64,000 bases of DNA from Putridiphycobacter roseus (lineage in GTDB: Bacteria > Bacteroidota > Bacteroidia > Flavobacteriales_D > Crocinitomicaceae): NCBI RefSeq assembly GCF_003234935.1, contig NZ_QKSB01000008.1, forward strand, positions 1 through 64,000, given 5' to 3'. Both the position numbers and the translations under genes were made by a program. This document shows positions 1 through 10,064 of the stretch, in pieces. Positions within the stretch are counted from its first letter, which is position 1. Every line of letters begins with the position of its first letter. Below the pieces are notes generated by a model that did not search any database, had not been told where the DNA came from, and saw only the letters and a program-made list of their open reading frames with translations.

Positions 1-72
1 TTTGAGTTGATGCGTAGGATGAAAAAAGCAAGAATTAGGGTTCCTGAGCTTGCCGAAGGATCCCCGCTACTT

Positions 73-108
73 AAAAAGCATTTATCGAAAGGTAGATGCT
101 TTTTTTTT
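73..108 (+). terminator. GNRA-capped hairpin with T-run, repeat copy 1
   Basis: A 14-bp stem (73-86 with 91-104, including two G-U wobbles in RNA) is closed by the tetraloop GAAA at 87-90 and runs into a T-tract to 108. This is the form of an intrinsic terminator. It recurs once in each repeat copy, intact in copies 1 and 2 and broken in copy 3. Confidence 0.65.
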
Positions 109-236
109 GATAAACTTTTTTTTTAGAAACAGGACGAGAACCTATGGTTGAAAAAATGAATTGTTTTGAGTTTATGCGTCGGATGAAAAAAGCAAGAATT
201 AGGGTTCCTGAGCTTGCCGAAGGATCCCCGCTACTT

Positions 237-271
237 AAAAAGCATTTATCGAAAGGTAGATGCTTTTTTTT
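237..271 (+). terminator. GNRA-capped hairpin with T-run, repeat copy 2
   Basis: The same 14-bp stem as in copy 1 (237-250 with 255-268) closes on a GAAA tetraloop at 251-254 and is followed by T residues to 271. In the third copy the left arm and loop are present (403-420), but the right arm diverges after GGTA at 424, so no hairpin can form there. Confidence 0.65.
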
Positions 272-456
272 GTGATAAACATTATTTTTTGGAGACAGGA
301 CGAGAACCTATGGTTGAAAAAATGAATTGTTTTGAGTTGATGCGTAGGATGAAAAAAGCAAGAATTAGGGTTCCTGAGCTTGCCGAAGGATCCCCGCTAC
401 TTAAAAAGCATTTATCGAAAGGTAAAACTAAATGTATAAAGTTGTTATTTTAAAAT

Positions 457-486
457 AAAAAAGCCCTTCAATTCGAAGGACTTTTC
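457..486 (-). terminator. Terminator downstream of truncated GAPDH
   Basis: Inverted repeat with arms AAAAGCCCTTC and GAAGGACTTTT (one mismatch) around a short loop. The stronger T-run follows it when read on the minus strand, so it fits best as the terminator of the minus-strand reading frame ending at 581. It may work in both directions. Confidence 0.6.
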
Positions 487-580
487 ATTGGAACATCATC
501 CATTATTATTTTTCTAAACATAATTTAATGACAGCGACGATAGTTTCCATTTCAAAATTTATAATTTATAATTTATTTTA

Positions 581-1249
<669 letters not shown>

Positions 1250-1491
1250 TCACAAATTAAAACATAAGATAGTCTGAATACACAAAATTTTCCCTATTCA
1301 ATTGCTTAAACTAAAACGCAATATAGTTAAGAAGTCCTACTAGGAAATGTAAAATATAAGAGCATAAGGGACAACTACAAAATGCAAATTATTTGTATTT
1401 GAGAAACTATAAAAATTTTTATTAAATTTTATTATTACTGTTTAGTGATTTACATGTACTATTTACTTTAAACAACTACAAAACTTAAATT

Positions 1492-2538
1492 TTAATCTTC
1501 CTTATTCTTTTTCACCAGACTTTGCATATCTACTATTTTATCAGTTTCATCTATTATTTCGTACCCTAAAATAGTTTCCAGTAAGTCTTCCATAGTAAGC
1601 ACGCCGGTAATACTACCATAGGTATCTTCCACAACAAACATATGGGCCGTTTTATCGTAATTACTTTTAAAAAAATCCGCCAAAAACATATCTTCGCTCA
1701 CACTAGAAAGTGGTCGAACCAATGCTTTTACTTTCATCTCTCCCTTTTTCTGTACGAGCTCCCAAAGCACTTCACTTTTAAGTACCATCCCTATAATCTT
1801 CTCTTTATTGTTATCGAAAATTGGAATTCTTGAAAATTGCTTAAAACGTTCGTCTTGTCTTAACTCGTCTAACGTTTCATCCTCCAAGGCAGTATACAAT
1901 ACAGAGCGAGGTGTCATAATATCATGAATGGTTGTATTGGGTAAATTCAACACGTTTTGAATCACATTGGTTTCAGAATTACTCAATTGCCCTCCTTCAT
2001 TTGTCGCTAAAGTAAACGCCATCAAATCTGCACGACTCAAAACACTTTTATTTTTATCATTTTTAAGCTTTTTGGTTATTAATTGACTCATCCAAACCAA
2101 AGGCATCAAAAGTTTCATTAATACTTTTAGTAAATTAACCGTTGCAGGAGCTAATTTCTCCCAATAATTTGCCCCCAATGTTTTTGGAATAATTTCACTT
2201 AAAACTAAAATAGCGAGCGTCATGACTGTTGCCACAATGGACTCAGCAGATATAGATAAGGAAAAAAGCTTAAGTTCAGTACTACCAAAAACAACTGCAG
2301 CTTGAGCACCGACACCAATAGCCCCTACCGTATGCGCAATTGTGTTTAAAGTTAAAATCGCAGATAAAGGTTTGTCAATATCTTCTTTAAATAAGTTTAA
2401 GTCATTATACAGAGGAATATTTGCATCTTTCTGTTTCCTTATATAAGAAGGCGTAATACTCAAAAGTACCGCCTCAAGAATAGAACATAAAAATGAAATA
2501 CCGATACTTAACGCTAAAAATAAAAATAACATTCCCAT
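1492..2538 (-). CDS. CNNM-domain protein with CBS pair
   Basis: The 348-residue protein has an N-terminal DUF21/CNNM membrane domain (roughly residues 1-180, three to four hydrophobic segments, the first at 3-25) followed by two CBS domains (about 200-330). This architecture belongs to the CNNM/CorC/HlyC-related family linked to divalent cation, mainly magnesium, transport, often annotated as hemolysin-like. The C-terminal CorC_HlyC domain of longer members is absent, so this is the short form. It is probably an inner-membrane protein. A perfect 15-bp palindrome lies 26 bases upstream of the start. It shares the minus strand with the GAPDH remnant but is separated from it by 290 bases, so I treat it as a single-gene unit. 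Confidence 0.85.
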   Translation of the reverse strand: MGMLFLFLALSIGISFLCSILEAVLLSITPSYIRKQKDANIPLYNDLNLFKEDIDKPLSAILTLNTIAHTVGAIGVGAQAAVVFGSTELKLFSLSISAESIVATVMTLAILVLSEIIPKTLGANYWEKLAPATVNLLKVLMKLLMPLVWMSQLITKKLKNDKNKSVLSRADLMAFTLATNEGGQLSNSETNVIQNVLNLPNTTIHDIMTPRSVLYTALEDETLDELRQDERFKQFSRIPIFDNNKEKIIGMVLKSEVLWELVQKKGEMKVKALVRPLSSVSEDMFLADFFKSNYDKTAHMFVVEDTYGSITGVLTMEDLLETILGYEIIDETDKIVDMQSLVKKNKED

Positions 2539-2906
2539 AATTAATCTTTTCTTTGTGGATACAACTGTATTATACAGTCATAAAGATATAAATATTCCGT
2601 TCTTGTCTTAATTTTCTAATCAAAAAAGCTATCAAAATACAATTTCTCTAATATCTGTGACCTAAAATTGAGATAACCAATAGAAAATTAAAAACTTTAA
2701 AAAATATTATGAAACAATAATACAAACCATAAATAGACAAAAAAATAACCATTATTTATCCACCTGTTTTAAAACAAACGGACTAGTGAATAAAAACGAC
2801 TTTTTATCAAAAATCTGACAAAAATCATTTGTTTTTATTTACCGTATTTACTTTTATAGGATTAAATTAGATACTTCAAATCCTTTGAAAACTATTTAAA
2901 TCGACT
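2539..2906. other. AT-rich divergent intergenic region
   Basis: This 368-base stretch separates the CNNM gene (minus) from the ketosynthase gene (plus). Apart from the palindrome at 2564-2578 I see no RNA gene, no conserved reading frame and no convincing TAnnTTTG promoter. It presumably carries both promoters. Confidence 0.6.
2564..2578. promoter_or_regulatory. Perfect 15-bp palindrome upstream of CNNM gene
   Basis: The sequence ACTGTAT-T-ATACAGT is a perfect palindrome with a single central base, 26-40 bases upstream of the CNNM start. It contains TATAAT on the minus strand. Its position and symmetry suit a repressor or activator site for a dimeric regulator; the regulator is unknown. Confidence 0.45.
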
Positions 2907-3968
2907 ATGCAAAATATTATCACAGGCACGGGTAGTTATATCCCCACTTTAATTAAAAGAAATAAAGACTTTCTTGAATATGAATTCTATACGGAAAAGC
3001 AACAAAAACTTCCCAATTCAAATGAAATTATTATCAAAAAATTTAAAGCCATTACTGGCATTGAAGAAAGAAGGTATGTTGAAAAGGATTTAAAGAATAG
3101 TGATATCGCAACTTTTGCGGCACAAAAGGCTATAGAAAAAGCAAATATTAATCCAGAAGAACTTGATTATATCATTTTAGCTCAAAATTTTGGAGATGTG
3201 AGACATGGTTTTACGCAATGTGACATGCTTCCGAGTATTGCGGCCAGGGTAAAACATAACTTAAAAATAAAAAACAACAATTGTGTAGCTTATGATGTTG
3301 TATTTGGCTGTCCCGGATGGATCCAAGGAGTTATTCAAGCGGATGCATTTATTAAAGCAGGCTTAGCTAAAAAATGTCTAATTATTGGCGCAGAAACACT
3401 CTCCAGAGTTGTCGATCCTTTTGATAGAGACTCTATGATTTATTCGGATGGTGCAGGAGCTTGTATATTGGAAGCTAATGAAGGCCAAGAAAGAGGCATT
3501 ATCAGTTTTGCTAGTCAAAGTTTCACATTAGAAGAAGCTTACTTTCTTTTTTATGGCAGTTCTTACAACCCAAATGAAACACAAACTACCAATTATATTA
3601 AAATGCATGGTAGAAAAATTTATGAATTTGCCTTAACTAACGTTCCAATAGCAATGAAAACTGCGTTAGATAAAAGTACAATTAATATAAGCCAGATAAA
3701 AAAAATACTTATTCATCAAGCTAACGAAAAAATGGACGAGGCCATTATCCAACGGTTTTATGAACTTTATAATATGGAAGCACCGGAAGGAATAATGCCT
3801 ATGAGCATACACAAACTAGGTAATAGCTCTGTAGCCACAGTACCAACCCTTTTTGATTTAATTTTAAACGATAAAATTGAAAACCATAAAATTAATGCGG
3901 GAGATTATATTTTATTGGCTTCGGTTGGTGCCGGAATGAATATCAATGCCATTGTTTACCAGTATTAA
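2907..3968 (+). CDS. 3-oxoacyl-ACP synthase III (FabH-like)
   Basis: The 353-residue protein has the thiolase-fold ketosynthase III layout with the complete Cys-His-Asn triad: C135 in the segment VFGCPGW, H270 in LIHQAN and N306 in LGNSS. FabH enzymes condense an acyl-CoA with malonyl-ACP to start fatty acid synthesis; related family members work in polyunsaturated or secondary-metabolite pathways. The sequence is slightly longer than classic FabH (about 320 residues), and GCPG follows the usual Bacteroidota variant. No acyl carrier protein or other fatty acid gene lies beside it, so a housekeeping role and a specialised one cannot be separated here. It appears monocistronic; the next gene starts about 200 bases downstream. 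Confidence 0.85.
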   Translation: MQNIITGTGSYIPTLIKRNKDFLEYEFYTEKQQKLPNSNEIIIKKFKAITGIEERRYVEKDLKNSDIATFAAQKAIEKANINPEELDYIILAQNFGDVRHGFTQCDMLPSIAARVKHNLKIKNNNCVAYDVVFGCPGWIQGVIQADAFIKAGLAKKCLIIGAETLSRVVDPFDRDSMIYSDGAGACILEANEGQERGIISFASQSFTLEEAYFLFYGSSYNPNETQTTNYIKMHGRKIYEFALTNVPIAMKTALDKSTINISQIKKILIHQANEKMDEAIIQRFYELYNMEAPEGIMPMSIHKLGNSSVATVPTLFDLILNDKIENHKINAGDYILLASVGAGMNINAIVYQY

Positions 3969-4176
3969 TTTCAAAATATTAAAGCCAAATTCAATAGTAG
4001 TATTAAACTAGCAGGAATTAGTAAGCAAAAACATGGATTTTAATACCTGTAAAATGGATTTATGGCGGCTATAAAGTCTCGTAAAAAAACAGAACAAAAA
4101 CGAATTTATCAAACTATAAACAAACTCAAAACAATTAACTTAACAAAGGAAATATAACTTTATAGAAGTATAAAAA

Positions 4177-7131
4177 GTGGGTTTAAAAATCCATTTTTTA
4201 TACTTAATTTTGACACTACATAAACTGTTTCCATTGCATTACTTCAAAAGCCTACTTCTATATTTATTCATTTTGCCTGCATTTTTCTGCTATGGACAAT
4301 CTGCCATCTATAAAAAATTCGGTATTAATGAAGGATTACCTAGTTCCGAAACATACGACCTATATCAAGACTCTTTAGGCTATATATGGATTACAACCGA
4401 CAGAGGACTTAGCCGATTTGACGGAGAAACCTTTACCAATTACAACGTATCAGAAGGACTACCAAACGAAGTTGTATTTCATTTTTTTGAAGAATCAAAC
4501 CATAAATTATGGTTTAGTGCAAAAAATAAAAAGCTCTATTATTTTGATCCGTTAAAGTACCCAATTAAATTTAAAGCTTTCGAATTCAATCACCTTCTAG
4601 ATAGTTTTTACATACAATCACCGCTTGCTGGGCATATCAAAAGATTTAAACAAGTTGGCGATACTTTCTACATTTCCTATCCCAACATCCCTGGCTACTT
4701 GGCACTGAAAACAAACAATTCCTTCCATTTTTATCATGATAAATTCAAAAATAAAGAAACGAATAACCTACCCAATACAGAAATTCATATTGACCCCAAT
4801 TTTTCATTTACAAAACTTAATTTATCGACCATTAAAAATGATTCTATACTCGTTTACAACCACAGCGACCATAAAACATACCGTACTATTCATCAAATTA
4901 AAACACCATTAGATATTGAAAAAATCGAATTAATAAAATGTAATTATTCTCCTAATGAAACCGTCTTAATTTTACATAAAGAATTAATTATTCTAAAAGC
5001 TGGTAAATTAATAGTGAAAAAATTAAATGGCAGCGGTAATGATATTAAAAGACTAAGTAATCACCACTTATTGGTCGCTACCGACCTTGGCTTATTAGAA
5101 TATGATGCAGATTATAATTTGATACATCACTTTTTCCCACAACAATTTATCACCTCAGTCCTGATCGACCAAAACCAAGGGATTTGGGCCACCTCCATAC
5201 AAAATGGCATTTACCACATTCAAAACACAAACATTTTAGAATTGACCGTAGATGGTCGTAAATTTCCAGGTCGTAAACTAACTTTTAATGGGGACTATTT
5301 ATTTATCATAAATGGAAAATTTAACACCTCCATTTTTAAAAACAATCAACTATTACACCAAACCAACAAAACTTATTTTACAAAAAGAAATGATTTTATA
5401 GCTGGAAACGATAAAAAACTAAATGCGATACTTGGCCCAAACTTCCCCTTCTATATTAACACCAATAACGAATCTTTAAACTCATATTATGTTGGAACCT
5501 CCAAGGATAAATATTTTGTGAGTGCCAGTGGAAAATATTTAGGCGTTAAAACGAATACACAAAAGGTTCATTTTGAATTTATCTCCGCATTAGAAATATA
5601 TGAAATTGTTGCGCTTAATGATTCCATTATCTATCTAGCAACTGATAATGGTTTTTACACTTATAATTACAATAGAAAAACTATTCTCGAGAAATCAGCA
5701 AATGCAGACTCCTTTTTCCATAAACCACAAAGAATTATTCGCACTTTTAATGACTATTATATTGCTGGAAGTGAAAGTAATGGATTAGCCATTTTTAACG
5801 ATAGTGTTTTCTTCAAAATTAACATGCAAGACGGACTTCTAGATAACCACCCAACAGGTATAGCCCTTATCAATGACTCGGTATTTTGGATGAGCTCCTA
5901 TAGTGGACTAAACAAAGTAACTTGCAGATTCAAAACCAATACATTTAACATACAATCATTTACGCAGTCTAATACTGGCTTCTTGAGCAATGAAATCACA
6001 GACATCAAACTCAACAAGGACACCTTATGGGCAACGACAAAGACAGGTACATTTTGTTTTCAAAAAGACATCAAAGTAAAACAAAACAAAACGTATTTCA
6101 ACATAGATTCGATTAGTATTGAAAATACCAAAATCTTACCACAAGAAGCTATTTATGCAGAAGTTAACGAAGTAATTAGTATTTATTATCAATTTATTGA
6201 TTACAGAATCGGTAAAAAACAAGACATTGAATACCGTCTTTCCAATAAAGAAAAAACCCCTTGGAAAAAAGTAAATGCGAATCAATTATTCCTACAAAGC
6301 AATAAATACGGAAAATATCACCTACAAATTCGTACTAAAAATGACCAGCGTATAATATATGAGCATGTTGTTTTCATCATGAAACCCTTTTGGGTAAAAT
6401 GGGATTTTATCCTTTTAGCAATTATTCTTTTGTGTCTTGTTTTGTATATGATCATTCAAGTATTTGTATTTATCAATGATAAAAAAAGACAAAGGGAAAT
6501 TGATAAAATAAAATTAGAAATCAAAGCTATAAATGCGCAAATGAATCCGCATTTTACATTTAACACCATCAACTCCATACAACACTACCTCATTCAAAAC
6601 GATATAGTTGGAGGTATTAATTACTTAAACGACTATGCGAAAATTGTTAGAAAATCATTGGAATTTTCTAGAAGAGAAATCATTTCACTGCAAGAAGAAA
6701 TTGATTTTTTATTTTTATACGCTAATCTAGAAAAGAAAAGATTTGAAAAAAACTTCAATTTCAAATTTGTATCTAAAATTAATTTAGAACCCAGCGCCAT
6801 TTTCATCCCTTCCTTACTGCTGCAACCTATTATTGAAAACGCAATTATTCACGGCATAAACGCTATAGAGTACAAGGGAGAACTCGTTATTGGCATCCAT
6901 GAAGAAAAAAAATGCTATCTTATTGAAATCATTGATAATGGTCTAGGATTCGACCATACAAACGTAATGCATAGCACCAACTCATATGGCTTAAAAATAG
7001 TGAATGAACGGTTAAACATATACAACGAAGGATTAAAGATAAAACAACCCATTACCTTTGAATTCAAAGATCCAATTAATCAGACAGGAACCAAAGTAAG
7101 TATAAGAATTAACAAGCATATTAAAAAATGA
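4177..7131 (+). CDS. Propeller-type sensor histidine kinase (LytS-like)
   Basis: A roughly 980-residue one-component-like sensor. A signal peptide ends near FCYGQS, followed by periplasmic beta-propeller repeats (segments such as LGYIWITTDRGLSRFDG and QGIWATSIQNGIY), a Y_Y_Y-like domain around residues 665-735, one membrane helix at about 742-766 and a LytS-type kinase domain. The phospho-acceptor is H792 in NPHFTFN and the ATPase N-box is in PIIENAIIHG. No ATG is available near the 5' end. The coordinates use GTG at 4177; a TTG at 4234 would give a shorter, more typical signal peptide. The TGA overlaps the ATG of the response regulator (ATGA at 7128), so the two are translationally coupled and form a two-component pair. 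The ligand is unknown. Confidence 0.88.
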   Translation: MGLKIHFLYLILTLHKLFPLHYFKSLLLYLFILPAFFCYGQSAIYKKFGINEGLPSSETYDLYQDSLGYIWITTDRGLSRFDGETFTNYNVSEGLPNEVVFHFFEESNHKLWFSAKNKKLYYFDPLKYPIKFKAFEFNHLLDSFYIQSPLAGHIKRFKQVGDTFYISYPNIPGYLALKTNNSFHFYHDKFKNKETNNLPNTEIHIDPNFSFTKLNLSTIKNDSILVYNHSDHKTYRTIHQIKTPLDIEKIELIKCNYSPNETVLILHKELIILKAGKLIVKKLNGSGNDIKRLSNHHLLVATDLGLLEYDADYNLIHHFFPQQFITSVLIDQNQGIWATSIQNGIYHIQNTNILELTVDGRKFPGRKLTFNGDYLFIINGKFNTSIFKNNQLLHQTNKTYFTKRNDFIAGNDKKLNAILGPNFPFYINTNNESLNSYYVGTSKDKYFVSASGKYLGVKTNTQKVHFEFISALEIYEIVALNDSIIYLATDNGFYTYNYNRKTILEKSANADSFFHKPQRIIRTFNDYYIAGSESNGLAIFNDSVFFKINMQDGLLDNHPTGIALINDSVFWMSSYSGLNKVTCRFKTNTFNIQSFTQSNTGFLSNEITDIKLNKDTLWATTKTGTFCFQKDIKVKQNKTYFNIDSISIENTKILPQEAIYAEVNEVISIYYQFIDYRIGKKQDIEYRLSNKEKTPWKKVNANQLFLQSNKYGKYHLQIRTKNDQRIIYEHVVFIMKPFWVKWDFILLAIILLCLVLYMIIQVFVFINDKKRQREIDKIKLEIKAINAQMNPHFTFNTINSIQHYLIQNDIVGGINYLNDYAKIVRKSLEFSRREIISLQEEIDFLFLYANLEKKRFEKNFNFKFVSKINLEPSAIFIPSLLLQPIIENAIIHGINAIEYKGELVIGIHEEKKCYLIEIIDNGLGFDHTNVMHSTNSYGLKIVNERLNIYNEGLKIKQPITFEFKDPINQTGTKVSIRINKHIKK

Positions 7132-7823
7132 AAGTGATACTAATTGATGATGAAAAAAAAGCGAGAGAGGTATTGAGTTATCACATTCGTGAATTTACCG
7201 AAAACACTGAAATTGTAGGTAGTTTTTCAAACATCAATGATGCCAGTGCTGCAATTTCCAGTATCGATTACGACCTCATTTTTTTAGACATAAGTATGCC
7301 TGGTGGAAATGGATTCGACTTTATCGAAAGAAACAATTTAATAGACAAGCTTATTGTTTTTGTCACCGCGCACGAAAAATACGCCATTGATGCTTTTAAA
7401 GTAAATGCTTTTGACTACCTGCTTAAACCAATAGATATAAACGAACTAAAAAGGATTTCAACCAAAGCGCAAGAGTACCTTAAATCTGACCATTTGACAA
7501 AAAGGAGATTGATACAATTCAAAGCTGGCTATCAAAATGTAATCCTTAATGAAGACGATATCTTGTACATCTCATCTCAGGGTAACTACTCTACAGTTTA
7601 CACCGTGAATAATGAGTCATTTATGATCTCCAAAAATCTAAAAAAAATAGCCGAACTGTACTTTTCATCCGCTAATTTTATTCGAATCCATCAATCACAT
7701 ATTATTAATTTGAACAACGTCGTAGAATTCAATAAAAATTGCATTTTAATGACCGACAAAAAAGAAATTCCATTATCAAAACAAGGTCATAAAAAAATAA
7801 TGGAAAGACAAAAACAGGGCTAA
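7128..7823 (+). CDS. LytTR-family response regulator
   Basis: The 231-residue protein has a receiver domain (1-120) with acidic pair D7/D8, phospho-acceptor D54 in FLDISMPG and the conserved Lys at K100 in LLKPI, followed by a LytTR DNA-binding domain (about 130-230, with FIRIHQSHIINL). It is the cognate regulator of the overlapping propeller kinase. LytTR regulators bind short direct repeats; no such site was identified here and neighbouring genes give no clear target. A strong hairpin terminator follows at 7931-7970. Confidence 0.92.
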   Translation: MKVILIDDEKKAREVLSYHIREFTENTEIVGSFSNINDASAAISSIDYDLIFLDISMPGGNGFDFIERNNLIDKLIVFVTAHEKYAIDAFKVNAFDYLLKPIDINELKRISTKAQEYLKSDHLTKRRLIQFKAGYQNVILNEDDILYISSQGNYSTVYTVNNESFMISKNLKKIAELYFSSANFIRIHQSHIINLNNVVEFNKNCILMTDKKEIPLSKQGHKKIMERQKQG

Positions 7824-7930
7824 AATGTCCAAATTTTAATTATTTCAAGGCAAACTTTAATTATTTTCTAAAATCTGGAATTCTACTTTTATATTTGAAA
7901 CAGAATTAATAACTATTTAATTTTAATCGT

Positions 7931-7970
7931 AAAAAAAATGGTAGGTCGTCATAACGCCTACCATTTTTTA
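7931..7970. terminator. Bidirectional terminator between lytTR gene and purF
   Basis: The arms ATGGTAGG and CCTACCAT pair perfectly around an 11-base loop and are flanked by an A-run on the left and a T-run on the right. The site sits between the convergent response regulator and purF genes and can end transcripts from both sides. Confidence 0.85.
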
Positions 7971-7988
7971 TTTAAACTACTTTTATAC

Positions 7989-9890
7989 TTAATAAGCACG
8001 TTCGTTACTTCCTTCTATATAATTAATAAAGGCTTTGTTTACTACTTTATTCCCTCCTGGGGTTGGATAATTACCTGTAAAATACCAATCTCCTGTATGA
8101 TTTGGACAAGCAATTTTCAAATTCTCTACAGACTGGAAAATAATTTTAACATCCGATTTATTATCTTCTGGCTTCAATAATTCAGCCACCTTATTAGATA
8201 TCTCTTCGTCCGTGTATATGGCATATAATTCTTTAACATAATTCTTAATTTGCTCTTTAGGCAAACCTTCCTGCTCCTTACACTTCTTGTACACTTCGTC
8301 AATCACGTTTTGTTTACCTTGCTCTTTTAACAACTCTATTGTTGCTGTAAAAGCGATAAAATCTCCCATTTTTGCCATATCAATACCATAACAATCAGGA
8401 AATCTGATTTGAGGTGCACTCGACAAGACTACAATTTGTTTAGGATTTAAACGATCTAGAATTCTAAGAATACTTTTTTTCAAGGTTGTCCCTCTAACAA
8501 TAGAATCATCAATGACTACTAGGTTATCTTTATTTTCATTTACAGTACCGTAAGTAATATCATAAACATGTTCCACTAAGTCATCCCTACCATCATCTTG
8601 CGTAATGAAAGTTCTTAATTTAGTATCTTTAATTGCAATTTTTTCAATTCGTGTTCTTCTCGAAAGAATAGACTTTAATTCTTCATCACTTAAATTACCA
8701 CCTTTTTCCTTTAACAAGTCAAATTTGACTTCATTTTGATAATCTTCCAAACCTTTAATCAGTCCATAAAAAGACGTTTCTGCAGAATTGGGTATAAAAG
8801 AAAACACGGAATTATCTACATCATTATCAATATGCTTCAATAATTGGGGCAGCATCAATCTTCCTAATTCTTTTCGCTCTTTATAAATATCTTTATCTCC
8901 TGGTCGTGAAAAATAAATTCTTTCAAAAGAACATTGTGTTACTTTAGTGGAAGGATTAATTTCCACTTCTTTTACGTCACCTGATTTTTTAATAATTAAA
9001 GCATGCCCTGGCTTTACTTCTTTAATATCCTCAATTGAAACATTAAAAGCAGTTTGAATAACAGGTCTCTCTGAAGTAACCACACAAACTTCATCATCTT
9101 CATACCAAAAAGCTGGTCGAATACCATTAGGATCACGCAATACAAAAGCGTCTCCATGACCTATCATTCCAGCCATTACATAACCACCATCCCAATCTCC
9201 AGAAGAACGTTTTAATATATCTTCAATATTAATTTGATCTGCTATGGTATTATATACATCACGATTCGAGTAACCAAGTGGTTTAAACTTTTCGTATAAA
9301 CTGGTATTTTCTTCATCCAAAAAATGTCCGATTTTTTCTAAAACCGTTACTGTATCGGATTTTTCTTTAGGATGCTGACCAATTTTGAGTAACATATTAA
9401 ATAGTTCGTCATTATTGGTCAAGTTAAAGTTACCCGCCACCAACAAAGATCGGGTCATCCAATTACTTTGTCTTAAAAAGGGATGACAACTTTCAATACT
9501 GTTTCTACCATAAGTACCATATCTTAAATGTCCCAAGAAAACCTCTCCCGTAAAACCTGCATTACTCTTCAAGTAATCCAAATCTTTCAATAAAGCTGGA
9601 TTTTCTTTCTCAATCTCTTCAAATCGTGCGTTGACGTTTTGAAATATTTCTTGAATTGGTTTCTGACCATTGGAACGAACCCTACTAATATAGCGTTCAC
9701 CTGGTTCCATATCTAACTTAATATTTGCCAATCCAGCACCATCTTGTCCCCTATTATGCTGTTTTTCCATAAGGAGATACATTTTATTTAGACCATAAAA
9801 TGCCGTTCCGTATTTTTTTAAGTAAAAATCTAATGGTTTTTTTAACCTTAAAAGGGCTATACCACATTCGTGTTTTAAAGGATCACTCAT
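7989..9890 (-). CDS. purF: Amidophosphoribosyltransferase, long Bacteroidota form
   Basis: The 633-residue enzyme converts PRPP and glutamine to phosphoribosylamine, the first committed step of purine synthesis. The N-terminal class II glutaminase domain begins at Cys9 (KHECGIALL), which would become N-terminal after propeptide removal; RGQDGAG and GHLRYGT follow. The phosphoribosyltransferase motif VVIDDSIVRGTT lies near residues 459-469. The protein is about 130 residues longer than E. coli PurF, which is usual for a second PurF-like type in this phylum. It stands alone on the minus strand. Function is well supported, though such long forms are sometimes annotated only as class II glutamine amidotransferases. 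Confidence 0.88.
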   Translation of the reverse strand: MSDPLKHECGIALLRLKKPLDFYLKKYGTAFYGLNKMYLLMEKQHNRGQDGAGLANIKLDMEPGERYISRVRSNGQKPIQEIFQNVNARFEEIEKENPALLKDLDYLKSNAGFTGEVFLGHLRYGTYGRNSIESCHPFLRQSNWMTRSLLVAGNFNLTNNDELFNMLLKIGQHPKEKSDTVTVLEKIGHFLDEENTSLYEKFKPLGYSNRDVYNTIADQINIEDILKRSSGDWDGGYVMAGMIGHGDAFVLRDPNGIRPAFWYEDDEVCVVTSERPVIQTAFNVSIEDIKEVKPGHALIIKKSGDVKEVEINPSTKVTQCSFERIYFSRPGDKDIYKERKELGRLMLPQLLKHIDNDVDNSVFSFIPNSAETSFYGLIKGLEDYQNEVKFDLLKEKGGNLSDEELKSILSRRTRIEKIAIKDTKLRTFITQDDGRDDLVEHVYDITYGTVNENKDNLVVIDDSIVRGTTLKKSILRILDRLNPKQIVVLSSAPQIRFPDCYGIDMAKMGDFIAFTATIELLKEQGKQNVIDEVYKKCKEQEGLPKEQIKNYVKELYAIYTDEEISNKVAELLKPEDNKSDVKIIFQSVENLKIACPNHTGDWYFTGNYPTPGGNKVVNKAFINYIEGSNERAY

Positions 9891-9986
9891 ATTGCTGTGT
9901 AGCTATAAATATATATATTTACAAAATTACAAAAAGCATTTGTAGGCGACCTAAAAAAATAAGAAAATAATTTTTTTTCAATATTC

Positions 9987-10018
9987 TTTGTTAATAAATA
10001 TGAAGTTCGTACATTTGC
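9987..10018 (+). promoter_or_regulatory. Promoter of the rplM operon (TTTG-N19-TACATTTG)
   Basis: A -33 element TTTG (9987-9990), a 19-base spacer and a -7 element TACATTTG (10010-10017) followed by C match the Bacteroidota housekeeping promoter consensus exactly. It lies 47 bases before the rplM start. This is the best promoter in the window and serves as a reference for weaker ones. Confidence 0.85.
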
Positions 10019-10064
10019 ACCCCCATTTTGGGATAATTATATATTAACTAAAAAGATTAATATT

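Larger units (their letters stand above)
1..424 (+). repeat. Tandem array of ~165-bp non-coding repeat units
   Basis: Three near-identical copies begin at 1, 165 and 331 with the word TTTGAGTT; the periods are 164 and 166 bases. The first copy is cut by the window edge and the third stops at 424. Each copy holds a REP-like core CCTGAGCTTGCCGAAGG flanked by GGTT and ATCC, which can fold with one mismatch, and an A-rich stem ending in a T-run. Because the periods are not multiples of three and the copies differ by homopolymer indels, the open reading frame crossing them is not conserved between copies, so I read the array as non-coding. The core resembles the widespread CTTCGACAAGCTCAGG-type palindromic repeats of many bacteria; that comparison is from memory. 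Confidence 0.85.

Noticed and set aside
1..424. CRISPR array
   Set aside because: Units are about 165 bases with no short repeat/unique spacer pattern and no cas genes in the window.
214..453. Open frame of 79 codons across repeat copies 2 and 3
   Set aside because: The repeat periods (164 and 166) shift the frame between copies and the frame crosses a strong hairpin with T-run; no protein-like conservation.
3969..4176. tRNA or other RNA gene in the gap after the ketosynthase
   Set aside because: AT-rich sequence with no cloverleaf, no CCA end and no stable stem; I saw no tRNA gene anywhere in the window.
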